DNA of 43,001 bases from assembly GCF_016817355.1 (NCBI RefSeq), contig NZ_JADOTT010000014.1:1-43001 (forward strand), read 5' to 3'. Positions 1-7,835 of the stretch are shown here, one piece after another. Position 1 is the stretch's first letter; each line of letters opens with the position of its first letter. The stretch is from Maricaulis parjimensis. GTDB lineage: Bacteria; Pseudomonadota; Alphaproteobacteria; Caulobacterales; Maricaulaceae. The notes beneath the pieces were generated by a model. The model made no database searches, was not told where the DNA came from, and worked only from the letters and a program-made list of their open reading frames with translations. The position numbers and the translations under genes are program-made.

Positions 1-172
1 GAGGGAAGCTTTCCTCCCCATGCCATGGGGAGGGGGACCGCGGAGCGGTGGAGGGGCCGCCGGGTGAGGCCCGGCGGAATGCCCGTGTCCAGCCCACAGC
101 GCCTGCGGCGCTGCCCCATCGACCCGATGCTGCGCATCGGCCCACTTCCCCACTTTCCGTGGGGAAGAAAGC
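1..172. repeat. Block of tandem inverted repeats (REP/BIME-like), cut by the window edge
   Basis: No gene is seen here; the stretch is a run of hairpins. Perfect arm pairs read directly are: CCTCCCCATG/CATGGGGAGG (13-22/24-33), ACCGC/GCGGT (37-41/45-49), CCGCCGGG/CCCGGCGG (57-64/70-77), CAGCGCC/GGCGCTG (97-103/107-113), CCGATGC/GCATCGG (124-130/134-140) and CTTCCCCAC/GTGGGGAAG (145-153/159-167). An imperfect palindrome occupies 1-16. The block abuts the stop codon of the minus-strand methyltransferase, so it may act as a transcription barrier. The composition resembles the repetitive intergenic elements of alphaproteobacteria. That assignment is from memory and copy number cannot be judged from one window. 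Confidence 0.6.
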
Positions 173-1087
173 CTACTTCCCCGCCTTCTCCCCCAGCGAT
201 GTCTCCGTTACCCCCAGCGCATCCGCCAGCCGGTGTGTCGCGGAGCCGGGGCGTTTCGGCTTGGGCTGGTCGGGGTGCGGGGCCCAGCCGGCGGCGTGGA
301 TGATGTCGAAACTGGCGCGGATGCGGCCATTGGGGTCGGCGAATTTCTCGGCATAGAGCTCGGCCGTGCGCACGAAGAGGGCGCGGCTGGCCGGCTTTTG
401 CGGGCGGTCGGCGAGGACGGAGGTTTCGCCCATGCCGCGCAGATCCGCCATCAGGGCGAAGGCATTGTCATAGCGCACGGTGACGCGGTCGATATCGGCC
501 ACCGGCATGGCAAAGCCGGCGCGCTGCAGCAGGGCGGCCATGTCGAAGGTTCCGGCATAGGGCGAGACGCGGGCGCTGGCCCCGCCGGTCAGCTCGCTCT
601 CCGCCGTCATCAGGCATTGGCGCAGCTCGGTCAGGGTGGATCCGCCCAGCAGGGCAGCGGCAAAGAAGCCGTCCGGTTTGAGCGCGTGATTGATCTGGAC
701 CAGCACGCCGGGCAGGTCATTCGTCCAGTGCAGGCCCCAGGGCGCCAGGACGAGATCGAGGCTTTCCTCGGCGAAGGGCAGGGCTTCCTCGTCCAGGCAA
801 ACAGACGGGCGGTCGAGACGCGCCGCGACATCGCCGGCGAGGTCGGACTGGGTCAGCCAGCCGATCTTGGCGGCAGCCGGATGCGTGCCCAGCTCGTCGG
901 TCAGGCCCGGCCCGCCGCCCAGAATGGCGGCGCGGTCGAAATCCCGCGTGATGCTGTCGACACGATCACACATATCGTCGAATGCGCGACGCACCAGAAA
1001 GTTGTAATCTGCCAGTTTCGGCGCGGCCCGGTTGCGGCGGCGGGCCAGCAGCTGGCGGTCAAACAGGCGGGGCGGTGTCTCGGTCAT
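173..1087 (-). CDS. SAM-dependent methyltransferase-fold protein, NDUFAF5/BioC-like
   Basis: A 304-residue protein with a class I methyltransferase fold. The glycine loop reads AILGGGPG (normally LDxGxGxG), followed by an acidic 'LCLDEEALPFAEESLDLV' region. The C-terminal part has LMADLRGMGE, a signature I associate with NDUFAF5 (C20orf7). NDUFAF5 hydroxylates an arginine of complex I subunit NDUFS7, and related bacterial proteins are often annotated BioC-like. The ATG at 1087 (MTETPPRLFDRQ) was chosen over longer upstream starts, which would run into comF on the other strand. The gene is divergent from comF with 48 bases between starts. A role in complex I maturation is inferred from family membership; a biotin-pathway methyltransferase is the alternative, and no bio genes are nearby. 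Confidence 0.8.
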   Translation of the reverse strand: MTETPPRLFDRQLLARRRNRAAPKLADYNFLVRRAFDDMCDRVDSITRDFDRAAILGGGPGLTDELGTHPAAAKIGWLTQSDLAGDVAARLDRPSVCLDEEALPFAEESLDLVLAPWGLHWTNDLPGVLVQINHALKPDGFFAAALLGGSTLTELRQCLMTAESELTGGASARVSPYAGTFDMAALLQRAGFAMPVADIDRVTVRYDNAFALMADLRGMGETSVLADRPQKPASRALFVRTAELYAEKFADPNGRIRASFDIIHAAGWAPHPDQPKPKRPGSATHRLADALGVTETSLGEKAGK

Positions 1088-1135
1088 GGCGGGGATATGC
1101 CCGCTCGATGGCGTCAGGAAAAGAGGGGAGGCGGG

Positions 1136-1879
1136 ATGGACCGCATCTGGAACGGATTGGCTGACCTGGTCTGGCCCCCGGTCTGCCCGCTCACTGGCGC
1201 GCGCGTGGCCGGGCACGGCCTGCTGTCCCAGCCCGGCTGGTCGGCCCTGACCTTTCTCGATGATCCGTGCTGTCACACCTGCGGCCTGCCCTTTGCCTAT
1301 CCCGGGGCGAGCGGGTCTGAAGCGCGCCATGCCTGCGCGCCCTGCCTGGCCAAACCGCCCCGCTATGACGGCGCGCGGGCGCCGCTGGCCTATGATGATG
1401 TGTCGCGCGGCCTTGTCCTGGGGTTCAAGCATGGCAGCCGGCATGAGTTGATCGACCGGTTTGCGAACTGGATGGAATTGGCGGCACCGGACTATCTGGC
1501 CCAGGCCGACGCGCTGATCCCGGTGCCACTGCACTGGCGGCGTCTTCTGGCGCGGCGCTATAACCAGTCGGCCCTGCTGGCGCGGGCCCTGTCCCGCCGC
1601 ACCGGCCTGCCCGTCTGGGCGGATGTCCTCCTGCGGCGCAAACCCACGCCCAGCCAGGCGGGCCAGTCGGCTGGCGCGCGACGGCGGAATATGGCGGGTG
1701 CCTTCCGGGTGACCGAACCGCAGCGGGTGGCGGGAAAAACCCTTGTCCTGATCGATGATGTGCTGACAACAGGGGCCACGGCGAATGCCTGCGCCCGCCA
1801 ATTGAAGCGGGCCGGTGCCAAAACCGTATACCTTATGACATTGTGCCGCGTTGTAAGGACGAGTGATGCGACTATCTAA
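1136..1879 (+). CDS. comF: ComF family protein (phosphoribosyltransferase-like, DNA uptake)
   Basis: A 247-residue ComF homologue. Cysteines C46, C49, C67 and C70 form a likely zinc-binding N-terminal region, with a further lone C17. The C-terminal half is a type I PRTase fold with the PRPP loop VLIDDVLTTGAT at 204-215. ComF proteins assist handling of incoming single-stranded DNA in natural transformation, although many non-competent alphaproteobacteria keep the gene. The ATG at 1136 follows a strong purine-rich ribosome site (AGGGGAGG). An in-frame upstream extension to 233 exists only as the antisense shadow of the methyltransferase. It is the first gene of a likely operon, with grxC starting 23 bases after its stop. 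Confidence 0.9.
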   Translation: MDRIWNGLADLVWPPVCPLTGARVAGHGLLSQPGWSALTFLDDPCCHTCGLPFAYPGASGSEARHACAPCLAKPPRYDGARAPLAYDDVSRGLVLGFKHGSRHELIDRFANWMELAAPDYLAQADALIPVPLHWRRLLARRYNQSALLARALSRRTGLPVWADVLLRRKPTPSQAGQSAGARRRNMAGAFRVTEPQRVAGKTLVLIDDVLTTGATANACARQLKRAGAKTVYLMTLCRVVRTSDATI

Positions 1880-1902
1880 GGCGCAGTTCTGGAGTAAGAC
1901 TT

Positions 1903-2160
1903 ATGGCTGATATCACCATTTATACCCGTCCGATGTGCGGCTACTGCGCCCGCGCCGTTTCGCTTCTGAAATCCAAGGGCGTCGCCTTCAATGAGATCGA
2001 TGCCGGTTTCGATGTCGCCAAGAAGCAGGAAATGATTGCCCGCTCGAATGGCGGCCGCACCTTCCCGCAGATTTTCATCGGCGACATGCATGTCGGCGGC
2101 TGTGACGACATGATGGCGCTGGAGCGCGCCGGCAAGCTGGACGCGCTGCTGTCGGCCTGA
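1903..2160 (+). CDS. grxC: Glutaredoxin, GrxC type
   Basis: An 85-residue dithiol glutaredoxin with the active site CGYC (residues 12-15) after the YTRPM strand. The GSH-binding FPQIFIGDMHVGGCDD segment follows in the usual place, including the cis-proline and GGCDD. It reduces disulfides and mixed glutathione disulfides with GSH in the cytosol. The length is standard for the family. Its TGA stop overlaps the ATG of the next gene by one base (TGATG), indicating translational coupling to the nitrilase-family amidase. The pairing makes sense if that enzyme acts on glutathione derivatives. Confidence 0.95.
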   Translation: MADITIYTRPMCGYCARAVSLLKSKGVAFNEIDAGFDVAKKQEMIARSNGGRTFPQIFIGDMHVGGCDDMMALERAGKLDALLSA

Positions 2161-2993
2161 TGTCCAAGCTCGATATCGCCCTCATCCAGATGCGGTCCGG
2201 GATCGACCCGGCCGCCAATCTGGCCGACGCCTCGGACCTGATCCGGCAGGCGGCGGGTGAGGGCGCGCGCCTGGTCGCAACACCGGAAGTCACCCATCTG
2301 GTCCAAAAGGATTCCGAGGCGGCCTTCCAGGTCATGCAGACGCCCCAGGCCGATCCGGCCATCCCGGCCTTCTCGGCTCTGGCGAAGGAGTTGGGCATTT
2401 CCCTGCTGATCGGTTCCCTGGCGCTGAAACAGGCCGAGGGCGGCAAGGCGGTGAACCGGTCTTTCCTGTTCGGGCCCGATGGCGCGGTGAAGGCCTGGTA
2501 TGACAAGGCCCACATGTTCGATGTCGGGCTGGGCCAGGGCGAGAGCTATCGCGAGAGCGATAATTACCAGGCTGGTGAGCGGCTCGTCCTCACCGAGGCC
2601 GAGGGTGCGAAACTGGGCCTGTCGATCTGTTATGACGTGCGCTTTGCCTATCTCTATCGCCGCCTGGCCCAGGCCGGGGCGCAAATCCTGACGGTTCCCG
2701 CCGCCTTCACCCGGACCACGGGCAAGGCGCATTGGGAGGTACTGTTGCGGGCCAGGGCGATCGAGACAGGCAGTTTTGTGCTGGCTCCGGCCCAGGGTGG
2801 TTTGCATGCGGATGGCCGTCGCACCTGGGGCCATTCGATGGTGGTCGATCCCTGGGGTGCGATTATCGCCGAGCTGGACCATGACGAGCCGGGTGTGCTG
2901 ACCGCGTCGCTGGACCTTTCCCGCGTGGACGAAGCCCGCCGCCGGGTACCGGCCCTGACCCATGACCGCGCATTGAGCGGCCCGGAGGTCTGA
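2160..2993 (+). CDS. Nitrilase-superfamily amidase (Nit1/Nit2-like, possible deaminated glutathione amidase)
   Basis: A 277-residue carbon-nitrogen hydrolase. The catalytic Glu-Lys-Cys triad is visible as E43 (ATPEVTH), K116 (WYDKAHMFDV) and C157 (LSICYDVRF). The AHMFDV and CYDVRF contexts resemble Nit1/NitFhit and Nit2. Nit1-type enzymes hydrolyse deaminated glutathione, a side product of transaminases, as a metabolite-repair reaction. Nit2-type enzymes act on omega-amides of 2-oxo acids. The one-base overlap with the glutaredoxin stop favours the glutathione-related role, but the exact substrate is an inference. DUF1178 follows six bases downstream. Confidence 0.9.
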   Translation: MSKLDIALIQMRSGIDPAANLADASDLIRQAAGEGARLVATPEVTHLVQKDSEAAFQVMQTPQADPAIPAFSALAKELGISLLIGSLALKQAEGGKAVNRSFLFGPDGAVKAWYDKAHMFDVGLGQGESYRESDNYQAGERLVLTEAEGAKLGLSICYDVRFAYLYRRLAQAGAQILTVPAAFTRTTGKAHWEVLLRARAIETGSFVLAPAQGGLHADGRRTWGHSMVVDPWGAIIAELDHDEPGVLTASLDLSRVDEARRRVPALTHDRALSGPEV

Positions 2994-2998
2994 GCGCC

Positions 2999-3424
2999 AT
3001 GATCCGCTATGCCCTCATCTGCGACGCCGCCCATGAATTCGAGGCCTGGTTCTCCAGCTCGGACAGTTATGACGAGCAGGCGGCCAAGGGGCTGGTGGAA
3101 TGCCCGCATTGCGGCACGACCTCTGTCCGCAAGGCGCTGGCCGCGCCCGCTGTTTCCACGTCGCGGGCCAGGGAAGCCCGGTCCGAGCAGAAACAGTTGG
3201 CCGAAATGGCCGGCAAGGTGCGCGCCCATATCCGCCAGAATTTCGACTATGTCGGTGAGGATTTCGCCCGCGAAGCCCGGGACATGCATGAGGGGCGCAA
3301 GACGGCGCGCCTGATCTATGGCGAGACCTCTGCCGAAGAGACCCGCCAGCTGATCGAGGATGGGGTCGAGGTCACGCCCCTGCCGGACATGCTCGCGCCG
3401 ACACCGCCCAAGAAAGCGAACTGA
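2999..3424 (+). CDS. DUF1178 family protein
   Basis: A 141-residue protein starting MIRYALICDAAHEFEAWF, with CPHCG (C35, C38) in the position typical of DUF1178. The first part resembles a small zinc-ribbon-like module, but only two closely spaced cysteines plus C8 are evident. The C-terminal half is helical and charged. Function is unknown for the family. It is the last gene of the comF-grxC-nitrilase-DUF1178 run, with five bases between the preceding stop and its start, and a hairpin terminator follows directly. Confidence 0.9.
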   Translation: MIRYALICDAAHEFEAWFSSSDSYDEQAAKGLVECPHCGTTSVRKALAAPAVSTSRAREARSEQKQLAEMAGKVRAHIRQNFDYVGEDFAREARDMHEGRKTARLIYGETSAEETRQLIEDGVEVTPLPDMLAPTPPKKAN

Positions 3425-3430
3425 GCACAC

Positions 3431-3465
3431 AAAAAAGGCGGCCCCGAAAGCGCCGCCTCTTCTTG
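3431..3465. terminator. Bidirectional intrinsic terminator between convergent genes
   Basis: A stem AGGCGGC/GCCGCCT (3436-3442/3452-3458) is flanked by an A-run on the left (3431-3436) and a T-rich CTCTTCTT on the right. It can therefore serve both DUF1178 (plus) and the receptor gene (minus), whose stops lie only 56 bases apart. Confidence 0.7.
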
Positions 3466-3480
3466 AAATCCGGAACCGGA

Positions 3481-5502
3481 TCAGACGTCCAGCTTGCCCT
3501 TGAGCAGGCGGACACCGGCCTTGCCATCCTTCTTCCAGGCGATCTCGCCGAGGATGGTCTGGCCATTGTGCTCGACCTGGATGGTCTCGCCGACTTCGCC
3601 GGCATGGGCACCGGCAATGCCCAGACCGCCTTCGGAAATATTCTCGATATGGATGGCGCCCTGTCCATTATCGCTGCGCGATTGGGCCTGGACATCCTTG
3701 ACCGGGCGGCGGGAAACATGACGGCTGTCGGCTTCCTTGAGCTCGCCATCAAAGGCCTCAGCCAGCGTTTCCAGCAAGGAGAGGACTTCCTGGCTGGCAT
3801 CTTCCAGTTCCACCAGCTTGGCGTAGGCATTGCGGCGGTCACCGGCTTCCAGCGCTTCCAGAGCGCCGCGACCGGCGGCGTGGACACGCTTGTGCGGTTC
3901 GACCAGGTCGCGATAGGCCTTGTGATTGCGGATCGCGGGCACGTTCAGCCCGTCATACCATTTGCCCAGACGGCAATTGTGATGGTCCGGCACGTCCACG
4001 GCGCGGCCCTCGACATAGCCAGAGACCGTGTCGACGATCTTCTTCTTGAACACGACATGGTCGATCTTGGCCATCTGCACCAGGGAGCGGTGAGAGTCTG
4101 CCACGAACCAGTCCTGGGCATTGTTCAGGAAGGTATCATTCGAGCCTTTCAGCGACTGGGCCATTTCATCCAGACGATTGCGGTTATCGCCCGCGCGATC
4201 GGCCACACCGGTGATGTTCGTCGAGATCTCGGCGGTGGTGGATTCCTGCTGTTTCAGGATGGAGGAGATTTCTTCCATCCGGCCGGTCACGTCGGAGACC
4301 TGGTCTCCCACTGAGCGGATCAGGGAATTGGCACCCTCGATCGTGCTCTGGCCGTTCTCGACAGCGCTGCGGGAGCCGTCCAGCGCTCGCTCGATCACGG
4401 CCATGCCGTTCTTGAGGGCGGAGATGCGCTCGGAAATGTCCTCGGTGGCCTTGGCGGCCTGGGTGGCCAGGGATTTCACTTCCGAGGCCACAACGGCAAA
4501 ACCCTTGCCGGCTTCGCCGGCCCGGGCAGCCTCGATCGTGGCGTTCAGCGCCAGGAGGTTGGTCTGGTCGGCAATCGTCTCGATCACGGAGAGGAAATCG
4601 CTGATCTGTTCGGAGGCCTCGTTAAGTTCCTTGAGGCTCTGGGCGCTTTCCTCGGCCGTGCGGGCAATGTCGGCGATGGAGGAGGCCACGCTGTCCATGG
4701 CGCCGATGCTCTCATGCACGGACGCATTGGTGGAGCGGGCGCGTTCGGCGGCCCCGTCGGAATTCTCGGCAATCTGCTGAACCGAGGTCAAAAGCTCTTC
4801 CGCGGCGGCCGAGATCGACTGGCTGTTGCTGGTCGCTTCTTCCGTGGAGGATTGCAGCAGGGCCATGTTGAGCGAGAGGTCATTGATCGACACGATCGTG
4901 TCGGCAACGCTGCGCAGGCTGGCCAGATTGGTGTCGCGGCGATTGTCTTCCTCGACCCGGACGCGGATCCCGTTCTCATAGCCTTCCTGGGCGGCGCAGA
5001 TATCGAGGAAGGCGCGGGAGATCAGCGCAGCCACGACACGCTCGGCCTTTTTCGGATTGAGACGGTATTTGGAGAACAGGGCCGGGATCGCGCCAGACAG
5101 GACCCGGCCATAGGCGGCGATATACCAGTGCGAAGGCAGGCCGATGCGGACATGGGCTTCGGCAATGCGGACCGAGCGGCCCTGGAAATTGATGCCCGGA
5201 TGCTCTGTCATCAGGCCCCGCCAATGGGTCACCTGGCGGGCCGCAATATTTTTGGCCTGATCCTCATAACCGGAAAAAATGGCGGCGAGGTCCGGGTCAT
5301 CGACCAGCCGGGCGTAGAAATCGTCCAAGATGGGGTTGAGGGCTGGCTCCAGCGCATTCCAGGCGTCCCGGCAATCTTCTTGAGATACCGGTTTCGGAGA
5401 CAGGAAACTCAACAACCGGTCCAGCAATTCAGTCGAGACGGCAGTTGCCGAGGGGGTCGACGCTTTGGGGGCTGCAGCACCGGTCATGGCCAGAATCTCC
5501 AT
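3481..5502 (-). CDS. Soluble chemoreceptor: globin sensor - MCP signalling - CZB - PilZ
   Basis: A 673-residue protein with no membrane helix. Residues about 40-185 look like a globin-coupled sensor, with proximal His candidate H117 in [18 protein letters not shown]. Residues about 200-455 are an MCP signalling coiled coil; the conserved hairpin tip lies at 307-346 ([20 protein letters not shown], then [15 protein letters not shown]). Residues about 475-585 are a CZB zinc-binding domain with H482, C510 (DHHNC), H537 and H541. Residues about 594-673 are a PilZ domain with RxxxR (594-598) and NISEGG (621-626), both needed for c-di-GMP binding. It is probably a cytoplasmic energy/oxygen receptor feeding a CheA not encoded here. 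A start at residue 6 (5487) has a GGAG nine bases upstream and is an equal candidate. Confidence 0.88.
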   Translation of the reverse strand: MEILAMTGAAAPKASTPSATAVSTELLDRLLSFLSPKPVSQEDCRDAWNALEPALNPILDDFYARLVDDPDLAAIFSGYEDQAKNIAARQVTHWRGLMTEHPGINFQGRSVRIAEAHVRIGLPSHWYIAAYGRVLSGAIPALFSKYRLNPKKAERVVAALISRAFLDICAAQEGYENGIRVRVEEDNRRDTNLASLRSVADTIVSINDLSLNMALLQSSTEEATSNSQSISAAAEELLTSVQQIAENSDGAAERARSTNASVHESIGAMDSVASSIADIARTAEESAQSLKELNEASEQISDFLSVIETIADQTNLLALNATIEAARAGEAGKGFAVVASEVKSLATQAAKATEDISERISALKNGMAVIERALDGSRSAVENGQSTIEGANSLIRSVGDQVSDVTGRMEEISSILKQQESTTAEISTNITGVADRAGDNRNRLDEMAQSLKGSNDTFLNNAQDWFVADSHRSLVQMAKIDHVVFKKKIVDTVSGYVEGRAVDVPDHHNCRLGKWYDGLNVPAIRNHKAYRDLVEPHKRVHAAGRGALEALEAGDRRNAYAKLVELEDASQEVLSLLETLAEAFDGELKEADSRHVSRRPVKDVQAQSRSDNGQGAIHIENISEGGLGIAGAHAGEVGETIQVEHNGQTILGEIAWKKDGKAGVRLLKGKLDV

Positions 5503-5646
5503 AGAAAAAATCTGGCCTGAATTTTGTCGCTCGTGCTTGCTGAAACCTTAAGACGGACCCGCTTGAGGCTGCCTTCTCATAGAATATTACGGCGCCCTAA
5601 CTGGTTGCGACACGAAATTTTCCGGAAGCACGCCTGTCTCCCGGTG

Positions 5647-6411
5647 TCATCCGGCCGGCTTGTCGGCCACCACCATGTAGTTCACAGACACATCCTGGTT
5701 CAGGGAGAACTGGTCCGTCAGCGGGTTGTAGCCGACCCCGACCGGTTCACGCAGCGTCATGCCGCCTTCGCGCAGGGCAGCGCGGATTTCACCGGGCTTC
5801 ACCAGCTTGCCGAAACGGTGCGTGCCGCGCGGCAGCCAGCCCATCACCCATTCCGCGCCGACAATCGCCATGGCGAAGGCTTTGGAGGTCCGGTTGATCG
5901 TGGCGCAGATCATCAGCCCGCCCGGTTTCACCAGATGCGCGCAATCGGCCAGGAAGGTGTGCGGGTTGGCGACATGCTCCATCACTTCCAGATTGAGGAC
6001 GACGTCGAAGGGTTCTTCGCCGCTCTCCAGCAATTGCTCGGCGACACCGTGGCGGTAATCGATCTCCAGCCCTTGCTCGGCAGCATGGACGCTCGCCGTT
6101 TTCACATTGGCCTCGGCAGCATCAACACCGGTGATCGAAGCGCCCAGGCGGGCCATCGGCTCGCAGACCAGGCCGCCACCGCATCCGATATCCAGCATGC
6201 GCAAGCCTTTGAAAGGCGTCTCACCGCTCAGTCCGAAATGGGCGCAGATCACATCGCGGATATAGCCCAGGCGCACCGGGTTGAACTTGTGCAAGGGCTT
6301 GAACTTGGACTCCGGGTCCCACCATTCCGCCGCGATACGGGAAAACTTCTCCACTTCCACCGGGTCGATGGAGGGACGGGACAGGGTTTCCGGCGCATGA
6401 GCCGTTGCCAT
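5647..6411 (-). CDS. ubiG: 3-demethylubiquinone / 2-polyprenyl-6-hydroxyphenol O-methyltransferase UbiG
   Basis: A 254-residue class I methyltransferase performing both O-methylations of ubiquinone biosynthesis. The SAM loop LDIGCGGGL is at 73-81. UbiG hallmarks include FSRIAAEWWDPESKFKPLHKFNPVRLGYI near the N-terminus, VVLNLEVMEHV, and the CATINRTSKAFAMAIVGAEWVMGWLPRGTH stretch. Length and order match the family. It is divergent from lysC, with about 200 bases between the starts. The receptor gene lies 144 bases downstream on the same strand, too far to call an operon. Confidence 0.97.
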   Translation of the reverse strand: MATAHAPETLSRPSIDPVEVEKFSRIAAEWWDPESKFKPLHKFNPVRLGYIRDVICAHFGLSGETPFKGLRMLDIGCGGGLVCEPMARLGASITGVDAAEANVKTASVHAAEQGLEIDYRHGVAEQLLESGEEPFDVVLNLEVMEHVANPHTFLADCAHLVKPGGLMICATINRTSKAFAMAIVGAEWVMGWLPRGTHRFGKLVKPGEIRAALREGGMTLREPVGVGYNPLTDQFSLNQDVSVNYMVVADKPAG

Positions 6412-6612
6412 CGGGTTTTCTCCTTGCAGGCGAGACGGCCTGCGATTGCGTTCGGGCGTTGCGCGCCGGGTCTGGTCCGCTTACCTAACCGCCGGCGTTG
6501 ATCGGTGCGGCCTTAATATGGCCCCGACCGTCGCGCTAATCGAGCCCGGTGCGACACTGTGCGCACACGATTTAGGCCGGTCAGGCCAACAGGCAAAGTG
6601 CGGGGGACAGGC

Positions 6613-7833
6613 TTGAGCACACGCGTGGTCGCCAAATTCGGAGGAACCTCGGTCGGTTCGATCGAGCGTATCCGCCATTCTGCCGGTCTCGTGGCAGAGG
6701 CAGCCCGTCGTGGTGAAGCCATGGCGGTGGTTGTCTCGGCCATGGCTGGCGAGACCGACCGCATTCTCGGCCTTACCCAGGAATTGGGGGCCGGCCTGGG
6801 CGATGCGGAGACCGATGTGGCCCTGGCCGCGGGCGAACAGGTGTCTTCGGCCCTGATGGCGCTGGCCCTGCGCGAAGCCGGTTTCAAGTCCCGTTCTTTC
6901 CTGGGCTGGCAATTGCCGGTCATCACGGACGGGCCGGCAGGCGCCGCCCGGATTGCGGGCATGGATGTGTCCAGCCTCGAGGCCGCCATGGACGCAGGGA
7001 TCATTCCCGTTCTGGCCGGTTTCCAGGGCATCACCCAAGACGGCGATGTGCGCACGCTGGGGCGTGGCGGTACGGATCTGTCGGCGGCTGCCCTCGCCTC
7101 CGCGCTCGGTGCGCGGTGTGATATCTATACCGATGTCGACGGTGTCTTCACGACCGATCCGCGGATTGAGCCGGCAGCGGGACAGCTCGAGGCGATCAGC
7201 CATGATGAAATGCTCGAGCTGGCCGCCCAGGGGGCCAAGGTCCTGCAGACCCGGTCGGTCGAGTTCGCCAAGGCGCGCGGCGTGCCGATGCGGGTGCTGT
7301 CCTCCTTCCTCGATGCCGGGCAAAGCCGCGGTACGGATGTCGTGGCCAGCCGGGATGTCGCCGAGCGGCGGATCGTCTCCGGTGTCGCCTATGCCCGTGA
7401 TCAGGCCCGTATTGCCCTGGTCGGAACCAGCAACCGCTCAGACCTGCCGGCCAAGGCCTTCGCCGCACTGGCCGAGGCAGAGATCGGCGTTGACATGATC
7501 GTTCAGGCCCAGGCGCGGTCTGCCGGTTCCGTAACGCTGGAATTCTCCGTGGCGCACCGCGATCTGGACAAGGCCCAGGCGGCGCTGGATACCGCATTGC
7601 CCGGTATCGACATGACCAGCGAGACCGGTCTGGCCAAAGTGTCGGTGGTCGGATCGGGCCTGCGCCAACGGGCAGACATCGCCCGCTCCCTGTTCGCCGT
7701 GCTGGGGGAGGAATCGATCATGGTGCGCGTTCTTGCGACATCGGAGATCAAGATTTCAGCACTGATCGACAATGATGCGGTGGAACGTGCGGTGAGAGCC
7801 TTGCACGCAGCCTATGGATTGGATCAGGTATAG
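6613..7833 (+). CDS. lysC: Aspartate kinase
   Basis: A 406-residue monofunctional aspartokinase, the first committed step to lysine, threonine and methionine. KFGGTSV occurs at residues 8-14, the GGSDxxA-like loop reads GRGGTDLSAAALA, and two ACT domains occupy roughly the last 140 residues for amino-acid feedback. I chose TTG at 6613 (product MSTRVVAKFGG) because GGGGGA lies five bases upstream and the protein then starts just before the conserved KFGGTS strand. An ATG at 6559 would add 18 basic residues not typical of the family; a GTG at 6625 is also possible. ptsP follows after two bases, so the two are cotranscribed. Confidence 0.95.
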   Translation: MSTRVVAKFGGTSVGSIERIRHSAGLVAEAARRGEAMAVVVSAMAGETDRILGLTQELGAGLGDAETDVALAAGEQVSSALMALALREAGFKSRSFLGWQLPVITDGPAGAARIAGMDVSSLEAAMDAGIIPVLAGFQGITQDGDVRTLGRGGTDLSAAALASALGARCDIYTDVDGVFTTDPRIEPAAGQLEAISHDEMLELAAQGAKVLQTRSVEFAKARGVPMRVLSSFLDAGQSRGTDVVASRDVAERRIVSGVAYARDQARIALVGTSNRSDLPAKAFAALAEAEIGVDMIVQAQARSAGSVTLEFSVAHRDLDKAQAALDTALPGIDMTSETGLAKVSVVGSGLRQRADIARSLFAVLGEESIMVRVLATSEIKISALIDNDAVERAVRALHAAYGLDQV

Positions 7834-7835
7834 GC

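Noticed and set aside
233-1135. N-terminal extension of the comF frame
   Set aside because: It is antisense to the methyltransferase. The ATG at 1136 has a strong ribosome site and gives the normal ComF length.
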